64,000 bases of DNA from contig CATQJL010000316.1 in NCBI GenBank assembly GCA_958299035.1, positions 17,523,676 through 17,587,675 on the forward strand, read 5' to 3'. Positions 1-12,009 of the stretch are shown piece after piece (position 1 is the stretch's first letter; every line of letters begins with the position of its first letter). Below the pieces are notes generated by a model. That model was not told the DNA's origin, did no database searches, and worked only from the letters and a program-made list of their open reading frames with translations. Made by a program: the position numbers and the translations under genes. This stretch comes from Cylicocyclus nassatus (lineage: Eukaryota > Nematoda > Chromadorea > Rhabditida > Strongylidae).

Positions 1-205
1 CTCTGTAGTGCGTAAGTGGTATTCCAACGATGTTGGTGCATGTCATGAAAACAGTGCTGGGAGAAAAATGTTAACAGCCTTTTTGGAAGAGCGCACAGCT
101 AGACAACGAAAGCGGAATTGGAATTAATTAGAATTAGCGCCAAGATCCATTTAACGGTGTACGTTTCATCTCAAAAGGGCACGGCCACTAAGTATCCTTC
201 ATTGT
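1..205. mobile_element. Right end of a Tc5-like MITE (partial)
   Basis: The last 130 bases resemble the right arm of the element at 15593-16045: both share a block reading GGAATTAGCGC, then CATCTCAAAAGG, then a terminal CATTG or CCTTG followed by TAA or TTA. The outer end (rc CAATGAAGGATAC) is a diverged version of the CAAGGGA terminus. The left part lies outside the window or is lost, so the boundary is approximate. Confidence 0.45.
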
Positions 206-3200
206 AAGTTAGACTCTAAGTTTACTCCAAATCAAACCAATCAGATCTTTAATCCCAGTTTTAACCGTGCTACATAGGAGCAACACCCTTCTGGCGTCTC
301 ATTCAAATGTTATGAGACCGCACTGCGCAGGCAGGTTCTCTTTGTGCTACAGTCTTTATTGCGTACCTGTGCAACTGGTGAAACAATTACGGGAGGAGAG
401 AACTGGCTGCGCGTTGGGAATGCTTGTTGTGTGGGTTGCGCCACCTCAGGTCCAATGTCTGATCCGAAATCGTACTCCTTGTACAAGTCCTAAAAATCCT
501 TTTTCGGATGATTTGTTTATCAGATGTATATAACTTGGGCAATTGCCGCACCATCTGATATAAGACAGCTTTATTCTGTTTAACCATTTTTTATTTGTTA
601 GAGCTAGATCGATATGCGGAAATGTGTTATATTAGTAGTTGCGACTACAGCTGGGTCAATACTTTAGACTTTGAAAGGCAAAGAAATAAATTGTACTGTT
701 GAATAAATGATTGTCAAAGCTTTGGCCGGTTTTCCCACAGGTAATACCTTTTTTTTAGTTTTTTGAAGCTTGAAAAAAAACTTTTTAGCGTAAGTTTTTA
801 CTTGAAGTGTTTTTGAGTATTTCATACAAAACCGAATCCTGATGTTTTGTTGAATTGCTGACTATATGGATACAGTCATTATAAGCGGTCATCAGTTGAT
901 ATGGATACAGTCATTATCAGCGGTCATCAGGGATCATACTCCGCATTGACGATTGGCGAGCACGGATATGCGGGATCGGAGGAATGTCCATCGATTGAAG
1001 AAGTGGTCAGAGTACCGTCTCCTGTTTTCTTCTGAAGTGATTTTCTCGCTTCGGAATGCGCCTTTTGCGGCAGAACGTGATTGATTACTTATTGTTAGTA
1101 AAGGGAGCTATTGCACAACGTCAAAATCTCACCATCCATAATTTGTTGGACGATGCCTTTAACAGATAGGTATATGGCTAAATCCTAAAGCTCCATATTT
1201 CACGTATTTCAGTCGCGACGCGATTTGGTAATACGTAAATTGCTTATAAGTCATCAAAAGCTTAATGAAATCAAAAAGGAGGAAGCAGTTTATCAATTTA
1301 CGAATGTTATACAACTATGCATTATGGGTCTGCGAGAGTTGCATATGAAGACAACTGGCAAATTGGCAAACGTGTCGAGGCTGAAAACGCATGGAGTGTT
1401 TCCGGAGCCTAACAATCGCATTACTGCATATCCTGGAGACATTTGCGATCTGATATACGCATTGCACACCACGCGCGCCACATGAAGGCGTGAAATTACA
1501 ACTGCTGATTGTCAAGGCTTTTTTCTCCTTGTTTTCGTTTCTCTATTGGAATGTTTGAATATTTATTAGTTAAGTACTTTTTTGCAGTTTGTACGATAGA
1601 AAACGTTATCAAGGACTTTTTACTAAGAGTGTCGTCTACTGCCGTTAATATTGTACAGACATATTAAGTATATTAAGTCACATATTGAGTTACAAGTGAC
1701 TCGACGATACCTAGGAGTCTCAGATAGCACCATTTTGACTACTTCCCTTCATTATCCCCCGTTTCTAGCAGTTTCCTATCCTTTGAGTCAGATTAATCAC
1801 CCGGTTCTGTTTCTGATCCAGAACTCCACAAATCCTATTATTGCCTCGCAAAACATAGCTAAGGTTCTACATTTTGACTGCCCCAACCGTGTCTGAGCTT
1901 TTATATGCGATAGTCGGTCGCTGGACTAAGTGGACCAATCTCCTACGTTTACTTCGCTGCATCCGAAGTTGCCAATGCCCCTTTCGCATAAATGTGGATG
2001 CGTGTTCTATCAAGAATTTTTCTTTCACACTTCTCCATACTCGTTTTTGAAGAGAAGTACAGGTACATTAGGTAGGAAGGTGCATGGAGAAAGTTCAAAC
2101 GTGGAGGAGATTAAAGTTTTGCGATCAACACACTACAATGAAAAACGCGGAAATTGTTATGAAGAAAATTGTGCTGCATAGAAATAGCGCTTAGATTCGC
2201 TTTTAAAATCAGTCATATGAATCTTAAAGGATACCTTACCATCTATCTCTTTCAAATTCCTCTAATGAAGCTTCGAAAACGTAAAGCGGGTTTTTCAAAC
2301 ATGTCCTCAAGTTGTGGGGCTACACCGCAGAAAGAGACCCGAAACAAGTGGCATACCGGAGCAATAATTCTATGAGCTCTTCCTGGAGCTCGTTTGTTGG
2401 TGAACCGAACGTGCGAAAACTTTTGAATTGCGTACGAGAAGTCAAAAAGTTCAGAAAAGTAATTATTTCAGCTCCAAAATTATGGAATCAAATCATGAGC
2501 TGATCTTTAGTTTACAAAAATACGAGAAATAAACTGCACGTGCATGCTAGTGCGTGAAAAATCCATGAAGCTAAATAAGAGAAGAACTCGTCTGTGGCGT
2601 TAATTAGAGAGTACATAATAAGTGTCACAAAACTTGGGGTTTCATCTCTTGTAATGAAGTTATTATTTTGCCTATCCTTGATGGCCACTCCCACCCCCTT
2701 CTGCAGCGTCGCTCTACCGCCGCTTTTACGTGTTCCTTAGTGTTAACGTCAAAATTGCTTAAAAGCAGCTTCCACCCAAATCTATCTACCGCAGATCACT
2801 ACTTATCTATTAGCAGGCTCTAAAAATAGAGCAACCAAGGATCGGTCCCTCAATGTTGCCTACAAATGGGGATAGCGGACCTGGATTTTCTCCGCGCTCC
2901 GCCCCCTTTTTGGCTCCACCCACCCATGGATTGCCGTGACGTGTTCTGACATAACAAGCAACGTCGAGACGCATAGTTTATGATGTGGCACTGTTGCACA
3001 CGACGAGGTTTCCTGTTGCATACGACGTGACTGGCGCCGGGGTGCTCGTCCACGTTTGCCAGAACAGGACTCCAGAAAGGGGCAATTTTGGAACTTTCTA
3101 GTAAACTAAACCTTATATCCGAAACCTACGCCGTGGAAAGGCTCGATAATAATAAAAACATGGAAGACGAAATCTTGGGCGGACGCTGCCCAAAGCGCCC

Positions 3201-3504
3201 AACTTCGCAGTTATTACAAATTGGTGCACATCATAGGTAGATGAACTTCTTAGGTAATTAATTATTTTTCTGACTCAGAAATTGAGCGACCACTCACCTC
3301 TTTTTTTGAAAAGCTGCATTTATCATTTGTTCCATTACTTTCTATCCCCTTAATATACAAAATCTAATTAATCCCTTTGGTCATTCCCAGATCTGGCTGC
3401 ATTTACGTTTAAGTCTGTGAAATTGCAAGAATTTCCAACTAAAGAGGAGTTTTTTTTTTTGATTTTACCGCTACGCACACGTATCAATCCACACATGTGG
3501 TTAC
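206..3504. other. No supported gene; short tandem duplication inside
   Basis: I see no spliced coding pattern here on either strand. The only structure found is a short direct duplication near 866-935, where a segment beginning ATATGGATACAGTCATTAT and ending GCGGTCATCAG occurs twice. Open frames present are short, lack splice context and have no recognisable motif. Confidence 0.4.
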
Positions 3505-3830
3505 CTGCAATTTCTTCGCCTCTTCGGGGCTCATACCTTTTTCATTGTTGGGAGGCATGTCATAGATCGGATCCACATTCACCTACGCAAAGAAAATATC
3601 ACAAAAAGTCTTGGCCAGCGTGCACTTCCTACAATGGCACTCTCTACACACCTTAACAAAGTCGTCGCTATCACCAGTTGTGTTCCGATCAGCGGAAGTA
3701 ATGGGTGCTGGTGTGGGTTTTGTGTGCTCAGTCTGTTCTGTATTCGCAAATCGAGCAAAGGTTGATGCAGGAGCGTATCCAACTGCTTGCTGAAGTTCCA
3801 CACTTGATTTTGGAGCCAATTTCAGACGAA
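3505..3830 (-). CDS. Two spliced exons of an unidentified nematode gene
   Basis: Exon A runs 3830-3652 and exon B 3582-3505 on the minus strand. Exon A follows an acceptor ending TTTGCAAG and stops at a GTGTGTAG donor. Exon B follows TTTGCGTAG and ends at CAG|GTAACC. Both reading frames are open and the junction is phase 0 on both sides, with a 69-nt intron, which is hard to get by chance. Exon A encodes about 59 residues rich in Ser, Thr, Pro and Ala. Exon B encodes 26 residues, including DPIYDMPPNNEKG and SPEEAKKLQ. I do not recognise the family. Further exons must exist on both sides (exon A starts in phase 1), but none was found with confidence. It could be a downstream part of the minus-strand gene beginning at 17217; the exon phases seen do not decide this. 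Confidence 0.6.
3583..3651 (-). other. 69-nt intron between the two exons
   Basis: The intron begins GTGTGTAG and ends TTTTCTTTGCGTAG on the minus strand. An open frame also reads through it to a TAG at its end, but the phase-0 match of the flanking exons favours splicing. Confidence 0.55.
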
Positions 3831-4089
3831 CTTGCAAATAAGTTATTCCACAACGTAGTTATAGAAAATTTCTGGCATCCATCAAACCGCTTTCTGTAAT
3901 TTCGCAAGAAGAGCAGGAACAGCTAAGTATTGATGGCAGGATGTATCGCGATCTAATACGGTATTTCACTACAGGAGATGATTCTTTGTTCCATTGTCAC
4001 TGCTCTGTATGCCACTTATACCAAAGGAAGAACTACCCTCAAAACCTTCCTGAGTCACAAGTTATAGTCAGATATTTATATTCAAATTA

Positions 4090-4471
4090 TATTTTTTGTC
4101 GAGCATTCCGTAGAGCGAGCTTCAACTTAGACTCATAGTATGGAGCCAGCTGCGTAGCTTTTTATATTACGTAATCACATTTCTGACGAACATTGGAAAC
4201 AGTTGTTACCCTAAGTCTGGAATAAAGTTATAAAGAAGCATTTGAAGTGCAAATTTCATATTTGGGAACAGCGGCTTCGACCAGCCCGGATCAAAAGTTT
4301 CTGGCTTGTTCGGCTTTCTTATGAGGCATAATGAGTGATTGATAATTTGCTCCAATTGTATATCTAAGTTGAATCTCGCTCTACGAATGGCACCTCAAGC
4401 TTGGCAAAAGACATGAAAGCAAGAGAGTTATTGACGATTAGACAGTGTGCACATCTTTTTGAAACACCCTG
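4090..4471. mobile_element. 5'-truncated MITE, CAGGGTGTCCC family
   Basis: The right end (rc CAGGGTGTTTCAAAAAG) is followed by TA, and the body matches the right half of the element at 43552-44232: shared blocks include TTTCTGGCTTGTT, GACGAACATTG and AAAAGACATGAAAGCA. No matching left terminus is visible upstream, so this is a truncated copy. Confidence 0.6.
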
Positions 4472-7400
4472 TATTGTATGGCTAAAATGTCGCAACTAGC
4501 AGCTTGAACCTTGCCGTTTGCTTGGGCTTTGCGCCGCGTTAGCGAACCTACTCTCTCAGAATTTTCCATGCCAAAGCAACATGTGAGAGCTGAGGAAACG
4601 ATCAACGTACGTTCTCACACGCAACTCTGTCACTTAATGTGAACGACTAGGCCTATAACAGCATCCAGTTGCAATTGTAGCCAAGCCAAACTAAGAATTG
4701 CCAATTTTTCGATATCTGCTTTCGCGTCTTACCGTGAACAAGCTTGCAGCAATATATTGTTTTCAAAGACTAGGCCTGTAGACGTTTTGCAGTATATAGA
4801 CAACTATCAATATGTGTGTAGTCGAATGACATGGTATTTCACTTTTCATAAATGGAGATACCAGTCGTCGATCTTGCATTTTTACTTCTAAATATTCAAT
4901 CTAGATATAATAATCTCTAACCTTCTGCTATCTGCAAAAAATATTGAACCTAATGTTTCGTTTCGAAATCTTTCAAAAAAGATATTGAAATAATGTCCAT
5001 AGCGGAAGGCAGAAAAGGATGGTTTTTATTTGAGAGAGCACTGTAGCCAGAAGGGAGACGACTTTGAACTTGAAAAACGAAAGTACAAAGAAAATCAGCG
5101 TTCCCAGAAGGTGGGACTTGTTATACCAGTGGACTTTGCTTCCTTTCTATTGACTACCATATATGATCAGTGAATGAAAATCAAACAGACTCAAAAGATG
5201 GGCCCGTAGTAAACCCCCCCCCCCATCAGTACAACTCGACTGGTGCGGGCCTACGTTGAACGAGGACGCCTCAGTCCAACATCCAAAAAGTTGTCGATTG
5301 GATGCGGATCGCCTTTCAAACATGATAATCATGTGTGTTCTCAAAAAAAGAATCTTTTGAGCTGGTTTGGCCGAACAGGTAAGCGACTGGATTTGACAGC
5401 GCGCGGCCATGGTTCAACACCGGCTAACGTCACACTTTTGCTGTACTGCTTGGCGTCTTTGATAGGACCACTATCGCAAAATCGATGATGATCGCTATCA
5501 AGGATTTCGCCTAGCACATGCATGGATGAAACTAAAACACATATTTGATGAAATTCTCATGAAAAAAAAATGAAATGGTTGCGACATGAACTCAATGAAT
5601 CATCAATAAATTTTTGTCTTGAGCCTTTTCAAAAGAAGTCAGCAAACTTTCCAAAAAAAGAAAAAAATCTGTTTGCTTCCTTTCCACGCCAAAATCAGCT
5701 GTTCATCGGTTCGCTCCTTTTCGGACCCCGGTAATGTGCAGTTTTGCGCCGATCTTCTCCGCAGCGTTAGGAAAACTGATGTGTATCGTAAGTCACCCAG
5801 GAGCAACTTACAGGAGTCTTTTCTGCTCTCCTCTATTCCACACTATTTGCATTAGTCTAACATCAGTTCACGTTCATCTCAACTGAACATGAACTGATGT
5901 GCAACTGTTGACTGCAGCATGTGGACGGATGGCCAACTGTCAGTCCAGACTGACAGTTCAGTTCACTTGAAATAATCGAGCTTTGCTACGGGCTATAGTC
6001 TAAAGGTTTAGTATGACATAACAGGGACTTCCATCGCTCGTAATAAAGCTCGATCAGTTTGGTCGACTCGAGGAGGGCCTAAGGTAAAGCCAAGGGCTCA
6101 TTATAGTATGAACCATACCATTGATATGGATGTGATTCGCTTAGCAGGCATGCGTCCCTTCAGAGATTGGATTAACGTTGTCATTTCTCAAATTGGTCAA
6201 ACGAATGAAAGCATTGCAATTATCCAACCGCTAGGGCCATTGTTTGAAAGTGGTGATCTTTTGCTACATCGCCAGGCAATATTCGATGACGGTCACTATC
6301 GAAAAAAAATGTGGACCTATCTGAGATATCGCTTAGCAAACTGAGTAAAACAAAAACAACGCTCTCAATAGTTTAACGTCGATAACATAAAATTGCAGTT
6401 GTTGAAAAAAACAATGAAGTTTTTATTTGGTATAATTTTTTGGAATGTATCCCGTAAGTCGCACAAGAGCAATTTACTAATTCTTTTTGCTGATTTTCAT
6501 CGTTTGCATTCTATTTCTGTAAAATCATTCTAAAAGTAGGTTCATACTTCCAAAAGTGAGGTGATATCAGCGCGTACCTGAATCGACGCTTACTTATCAG
6601 GACACGTTGCATTCTTATAGCATAGAGAAGTAGGCGGTGAGTTTTTTTTTCGATCCTCAACCGAGGCCCTCATATGAAATCACTTAAACTGATCGAAAAA
6701 TTCACTAACGGCCTCCACCTTGCACATACGCCCCACATAGTTAACAACCTTAACTCTCTTTGTGCAAAGCACTGTTGTGTTCCGCCAGCTTACGCCGGAG
6801 CTACGAACTTTCCCATAAATTGCTCTCAATAAGAAGTCAGCAGGTGTGGTAGAAACACGAAATGTTTGCGAGATTAGAGGTCATTTTTGATCAATGGCCT
6901 CGAAGCATTATTATGAAACCCAATTCTGACTACCATATATCAATAGATATCAAAACCATCGACTTCTAGAATCAGTGCGGTTCATTGCAGGCTTCCGTTA
7001 ACGTAAATGCATAGCACTTTCTGATTGAAAGACTTAGAAGAGTAATAATGTTGAAGAGAGGACCAACAAGTTCGCCAACGTTTTCGGATGTCTGCATTGC
7101 TCCGCCCGCTATACTCCGGAAAATTGCCTATAGCCGAGGAGCAAACGCTCGATGTTAACACAATTGAAAACTGAATAACCGTGAATACTACGATAATTAT
7201 TTGATAATGCGTTAGAACTGTTCGAAAACCAGGTCACGTGCGATAAAGTGCTACAATCAATCAACCAATGAGCTGCGAACCTGCGCTATGTGCAGATTTC
7301 AAGTTTCCTCTACTCTCGCCTACATCTCTTCGGTCCTCTATTCACTCTTCTCTGCAAAAGTTCTTCTTCCCTACTCTACATTCTCACTCTTGCAATGGTT

Positions 7401-7496
7401 CATACCACAAAGTCACAAACCCATCCAACCAAAGTTAAGTAGGCAAGTAGTTCGGCGCACAACTCTCTTATCTTCTACACTTTCTTCCCTTTTCTT
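4472..7496. other. No supported gene
   Basis: Both strands were read for splice-bounded exons and repeats. I see only short uninformative frames and homopolymer runs (a C run near 5212, A runs near 5650). A small inverted repeat near 5865-5905 (AGTTCA and TGAACT blocks) may be incidental. Confidence 0.35.
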
Positions 7497-7808
7497 ATGC
7501 TTTCGCAATATATTCCGCTGATTTACGGGTGGTATCTTCTTCACCCTACTGCAACTTTTGAAGATGTTCAAGGGCCGGTAACTTTAGACTACTCTCGTAC
7601 GTCTGTGGATCCGAAGCTGCAGTCACAGTCCCAGCCTCAGCCGCATAATAAAGCGTTGGAAAAACAGTTGAGTAGGGAAGTCGACTCAAAGCTAGATTTG
7701 CACGGAGTTCTGTGGCTTCACAAAGGCTCGAAAGCAGATTATGGTGTTCTGTCTCTCTCAATGAGTTCTTCCCTCAAGTGTCATTCCTGTAAAAAGAGGC
7801 TCACGTAG
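7497..7808 (+). CDS. Possible coding exon, unidentified
   Basis: An open frame of 103 codons ends in TAG. Its second half has protein-like composition: alternating Gln/Ser/Pro (QSQSQPQPH), then acidic and basic runs, then a closing Cys pair in KCHSCKKRLT. No convincing acceptor, donor or upstream exon was found and no family is recognised. It may be chance or a terminal exon. Confidence 0.2.
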   Translation: MLSQYIPLIYGWYLLHPTATFEDVQGPVTLDYSRTSVDPKLQSQSQPQPHNKALEKQLSREVDSKLDLHGVLWLHKGSKADYGVLSLSMSSSLKCHSCKKRLT

Positions 7809-8494
7809 TAAGGGTCTTTCCAGTTTCAATTCCATACCCTCACAAAGGTTTTCTTCGTCATAAACTGACCGCACCCTCGGCGAAATAAAGGGTTGTGAGG
7901 ATCTTGCAAGAATTATTATACTCTTCTTGCTTCAGTCAGATGATTTCATCTCTCATGCAAGGTCGTGTAAACGGCTTCCCGGCTGTGTCGCCCCTTTAGA
8001 CACTTTCCATTTAGTGTGGTCAGGGGGTGCTATTCAGTGCCAAGATGACCAAAGATAGACACCTGAGCAACGCTCCATGGTGTCCGTTAATCAAGTACTG
8101 TCTACCAGTGCTTTAACAGCAAGGTAGAGCAAAGGTAAAACTTTCTTAAGCACAAAAAGTATTGTGCGCACCTGGACCACCCTCATCTTACAGATAAAAA
8201 CCATCTCGCAGCTTCGTGTCGCTAGTTGTTTACCAGTTCTGAAGCTAGTAAATGTTATCATAGCATTCCGTAGCACAAATTTTGCTCCATATGCGCTATT
8301 TTTAACTGTTAATGTGTTAAATCAAGTGTCGCTAAATTAAAATCGCCCGGACAAGGAGGAAAAGCATATATTAAGCAAAGTTAACGCGCAGCACAATTCT
8401 GCACTCCTGAAAATCACCCACATTAGCTGGCTTTAATTCTTTCGATCAGGGCGTTGAGGAAGAAGGACTGCGACACTGCGATAAAGACCTTGAA
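7809..8494. other. No supported gene
   Basis: No exon, repeat or regulatory motif was recognised on either strand. Confidence 0.35.
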
Positions 8495-8946
8495 GGCAGT
8501 GTCCGGGCAAAAACTCGATTTTGAAATTTTGTGCTTACTCGGGCCTATTCACTATGCTGAATCCGAAAATCCACATTGGAGAGCGCGAAAACGACGAAGA
8601 AGGGCTCTAATACTGGGGGGAAATCAGCAAGTGGGCAAGGTCTTCCCCACGGTGAATTCACGCTCCCAGCTTCGGGGCTATCTTTTTGTTTCCGGTTTCA
8701 AGTCATTCGTTTGCACTTGATCGGTATTGATGTCAGGGCGGCTAACGGATTCGAGAAGATCGCTGTGGGAGCTGGAAGCGTGAATTCACATTGGGGAAGA
8801 CCCCGCCCACTTGCTGATTTCCCTCCAGTGTTAGAGCCCTTTTTCGTCGTTTTCGCGCTCTCCAATGTGGATTTTCGGATTCATCATAGCGGATAGGCCC
8901 GGGTAAGCACAAAATCTGAAAATCGAGTTTTTGCCCGGACACTGCC
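8495..8946. mobile_element. Fold-back MITE, GGCAGTGTCCGGG ends
   Basis: The sequence is an inverted repeat: GGCAGTGTCCGGGCAAAAAC at the left is mirrored at the right, and the arms (through AATCCACATTGGAGAGCGCG and its complement) extend roughly 170 bp, with a middle of about 100 bp. The flanks read CTTGAA and TTTGAA, so TTGAA may be a target duplication. It has no coding capacity. The superfamily was not assigned. Confidence 0.8.
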
Positions 8947-10217
8947 TTTGAACTACTATACAAAAATGATGGCTTTATACTGCAGCGTAGCGGGACAGTG
9001 AGAGCGTCATGTTGTTTCGGCGGTTTTAAACTTCAAAAGTTGTGAATGTATTCCGATAACGAATACATTCTAGTGCCGGGCCTGAAAATTGAATCACACA
9101 GCCGGCTACACATGCATATAGATTTCACAAACTCACACAGGAGCCAGAGCGTCAAAAAATGCTATGCTAAAGCTGTACAATGTAGTTGTCAGTCAAACAG
9201 TTTCGGGTCTGTAAAGATTTTAGTAATTTCTGGTCTTGATTAGCTGTGGCGCGGGACGACCAAGCGGAATTGAACCAGGAGTCTCTTTAGCACAACTTGA
9301 ATTCAATGGACGATTATGTAGTTTGATATAAAGACTGTAAGTGATTCAGACGTACAAGCCACTATGATGATGTTTGCGGAAAACGATAGGCTACATACTG
9401 TAGCGCGCATATATTCCGGCCATCTGATTTTAGAGACTCGTGTTTTCCAAATTGATTTACTTTTCAACATGAATAACTGCTAACCTCGTTCCCATGAAAG
9501 TCACTGATGTCGTAGTCAGTCAGTTCAGAGTCGCGGTAGCTAAATCAAAATTATAGAAACTGTATGATGTACAATAAACAATAAAGATGCGTACTTTTTG
9601 CGAAGATATGACCTAACCTAATTACATCTCTATGGATTTCATCTAAGATTTTATCACTTTGCTGCTCGTAATCAGACAATTGGCACAGTTAACATAAAAA
9701 GCTTTTCTTAGCCCCAAACGAAAGCGCGAGTCATGCTATCCTAAGAATGGCCAAGTTATTCATGCGCATGAGTGAACGAGGGTCTGCAGAGTAGTTTGAA
9801 AAGGCTAGAAGTCGACCTTAATAAAAATGCAGACCTTTCTCTTTTAACATTTGGAGAAGCCTCGGCGATCTGCCCGATCTGTGCCATTAATCTCTTTTCA
9901 AGCATATTCTCGTCGTTCTGCGGAGGTAAAGTGTTCGGAAGTTTTCTTAATTGAAGTGTTCAAATTAATTAAGCAAATATTTTTATATAAACTCTATGAA
10001 ATTACTAGACTTATTGCATTGAAGTAGGTTTGTGTCAATGTTTAGATAAAAAAAACAGAACTAGCTTTACCTTCTAATTTTTTGTTCTCCCTCTTGCATA
10101 GATCCAGCATCGTATGAAATATGCGAAGCAGGTAGCATTCCCGTTGAGGTTAGTTCAGATTCCTCTCCACCAGCCTAAAGCACATTCGCAACATGCTTTT
10201 GCTTAGGTGTTGGCGAC
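8947..10217. other. No supported gene
   Basis: No spliced coding pattern was recognised. Short frames exist on the plus strand near 9046 and 9772 but have no motif or splice context. Confidence 0.35.
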
Positions 10218-10317
10218 TCAATCAAAGGATGGCACCTCGTGGTCCTGCAACTTTGCTAATCGCTCTTCTTCCAAACGCTCACGTTCTAGCTCCCAAAGTC
10301 GCAATGCCTCTTGATCC
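10218..10317 (-). CDS. Terminal exon with charged helix
   Basis: On the minus strand this follows an acceptor ending TTTTGTCTTAG and reads 33 codons to TGA. The product is a strongly charged helix containing DQEALRLWELERERLEEE and then ends DHEVPSFD. This is typical of a coiled-coil or single alpha-helix tail. It starts with one base completing a codon, so an upstream exon must end in phase 2. The exon at 12010-12204 ends in phase 0, so at least one exon between them is missing from my model if they belong to one gene. No family is recognised. Confidence 0.45.
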
Positions 10318-12009
10318 CTAAGACAAAACGTTTTGCGTAAGAATGCAAATTACGATACATGTAAAGCTGCTATAGCAGTTGCTGTTTGTGTTAAACCTGC
10401 TTGTATTGAACTTGCTGACAAATCACTCATTTTCAAGAATTATAACCACATAAAGAATTCTATGCTAGGTCCTCAAACGAAGGTATAACCTTTACCTTTA
10501 TAATTTTAAATATGGAGAAATTCGAAGAAAAATGTGAGTGTAACATAAATTGAAGCAGAACTTGATTTAATTTCAAAAATAAAATTTAGAGTTCTAGCAA
10601 AAGCATTGTGGATAGTCCCGACATTAGGCAATTTCATACTACAAACCTTTAGAGGTACAACGATAAATTTTCAGCCTTTGAGGTTAGTTACGAGGAATAT
10701 CAAATTCAACATAAAAGGCGACATTTTTAATTTTCGGCCTATTTTTGTTCTTCAAATTCCAGCCATCAAGGAAATACGGCAAATATAGATATGAATGTTA
10801 TATGCTACATATGGATGTTTGACGTGTACTATATGCTTGACCAGTTAGAGGTTTGCAGGATCTTTTTGAACAAAAATCTGATTTTTGACTATACGAATCT
10901 TTTTCACTTTTTTGAAAACTACACGTATGCCAAATCTTTCAAGATTGTTCAAATACTTTTTTGAAAACTACACGTATGCCAAATCTTTCAAGATTGTTCA
11001 AATACTATCTTGTAAGGCTTGCTTTGCTCTATCGGACCATATGTTTTCTACATTTCTATATGTTTTCCGCCGCTTTAGTACAAGAGCATGCATTAATTTT
11101 GCATCAACTCAATAGATTACTTGCTAGAATGTTAAACGGTCAAGGACCACTTCCTTCAATACTGGTCATGCCCTTAAAAATCCTTGATTGTAACATTTGC
11201 ATTTAGATTAGAAAGTGGATGATTTTCCGACATTTTCTTTCAGATACGTTTTAGGGACTTCTTATGCGCAAAACGAAGTAGAAGCAAAAACTTTGAAGCA
11301 CTAACGGTGAAGTGGTAATCATCAATAGGACTGACAGTTCCTAGCCTCTAAAGTCAGCGTGTAGCCGAAGTCAGGCAACAAAAAACGTATGAGGACAGTT
11401 GATCTCCGAAACTTTGCGCAGCTCTTACGAAAGGCTAGAAAAACCATTCTAAAAGTGCTATATAAAAAATGCATCGGTCCCTATCTTTGTGCTCAACAGG
11501 GAAGGATACTTCGTGACCCCGGCCATTCATAATGGTTTGTATATCAAAAAATGCGCCTTTTAATGCTGGTTCGAATACTGTTTCCTTGTCTGCAAAACGA
11601 GAACCTGGATGGTGTTATAATCATTTTCAAGAATGAATGCCCTACTGCGGAGGGTGAAAATAATTAATAATTTTTTTTCCTCTTCAAATGCTGAATATGA
11701 TTTAGATAGGTATAAATACAACGTAGACCTTTTAAGGTTCTGCTCAACAGCTTCAGGCGATAAAATAGACCAAACTAGTGATTTTAAGTACCCAAAGGCA
11801 TGCAAGTTTTTTTACGGAAAAAAGTTCATAATTGCCTTCATATGATCGTTTCGCAGATTTCGAGCACAGATTTATAATCAGTGTTTCGAGGTGCACCTTA
11901 TGGTGTACATCGCATACCAAATAGTGGAGGTCCGTATCCTTTCCTTGTCAGAAATAAAAGTTGATCGATAGTCATTCATGAATGACAAAAGAGACGACTA
12001 ACAGGTTAC
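10318..12009. other. Probable intronic DNA with a 49-bp tandem duplication
   Basis: If the exons on either side belong to one gene this is intronic and should hide at least one unseen exon. The only repeat recognised is the direct duplication listed separately at 10907-11004. Confidence 0.35.
10907..11004. repeat. Exact tandem duplication, 2 x 49 bp
   Basis: Two back-to-back copies begin CTTTTTTGAAAACTACACG and end TTGTTCAAATA. Copy 1 is 10907-10955 and copy 2 is 10956-11004. They look identical by eye, which implies recent duplication. Confidence 0.9.
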
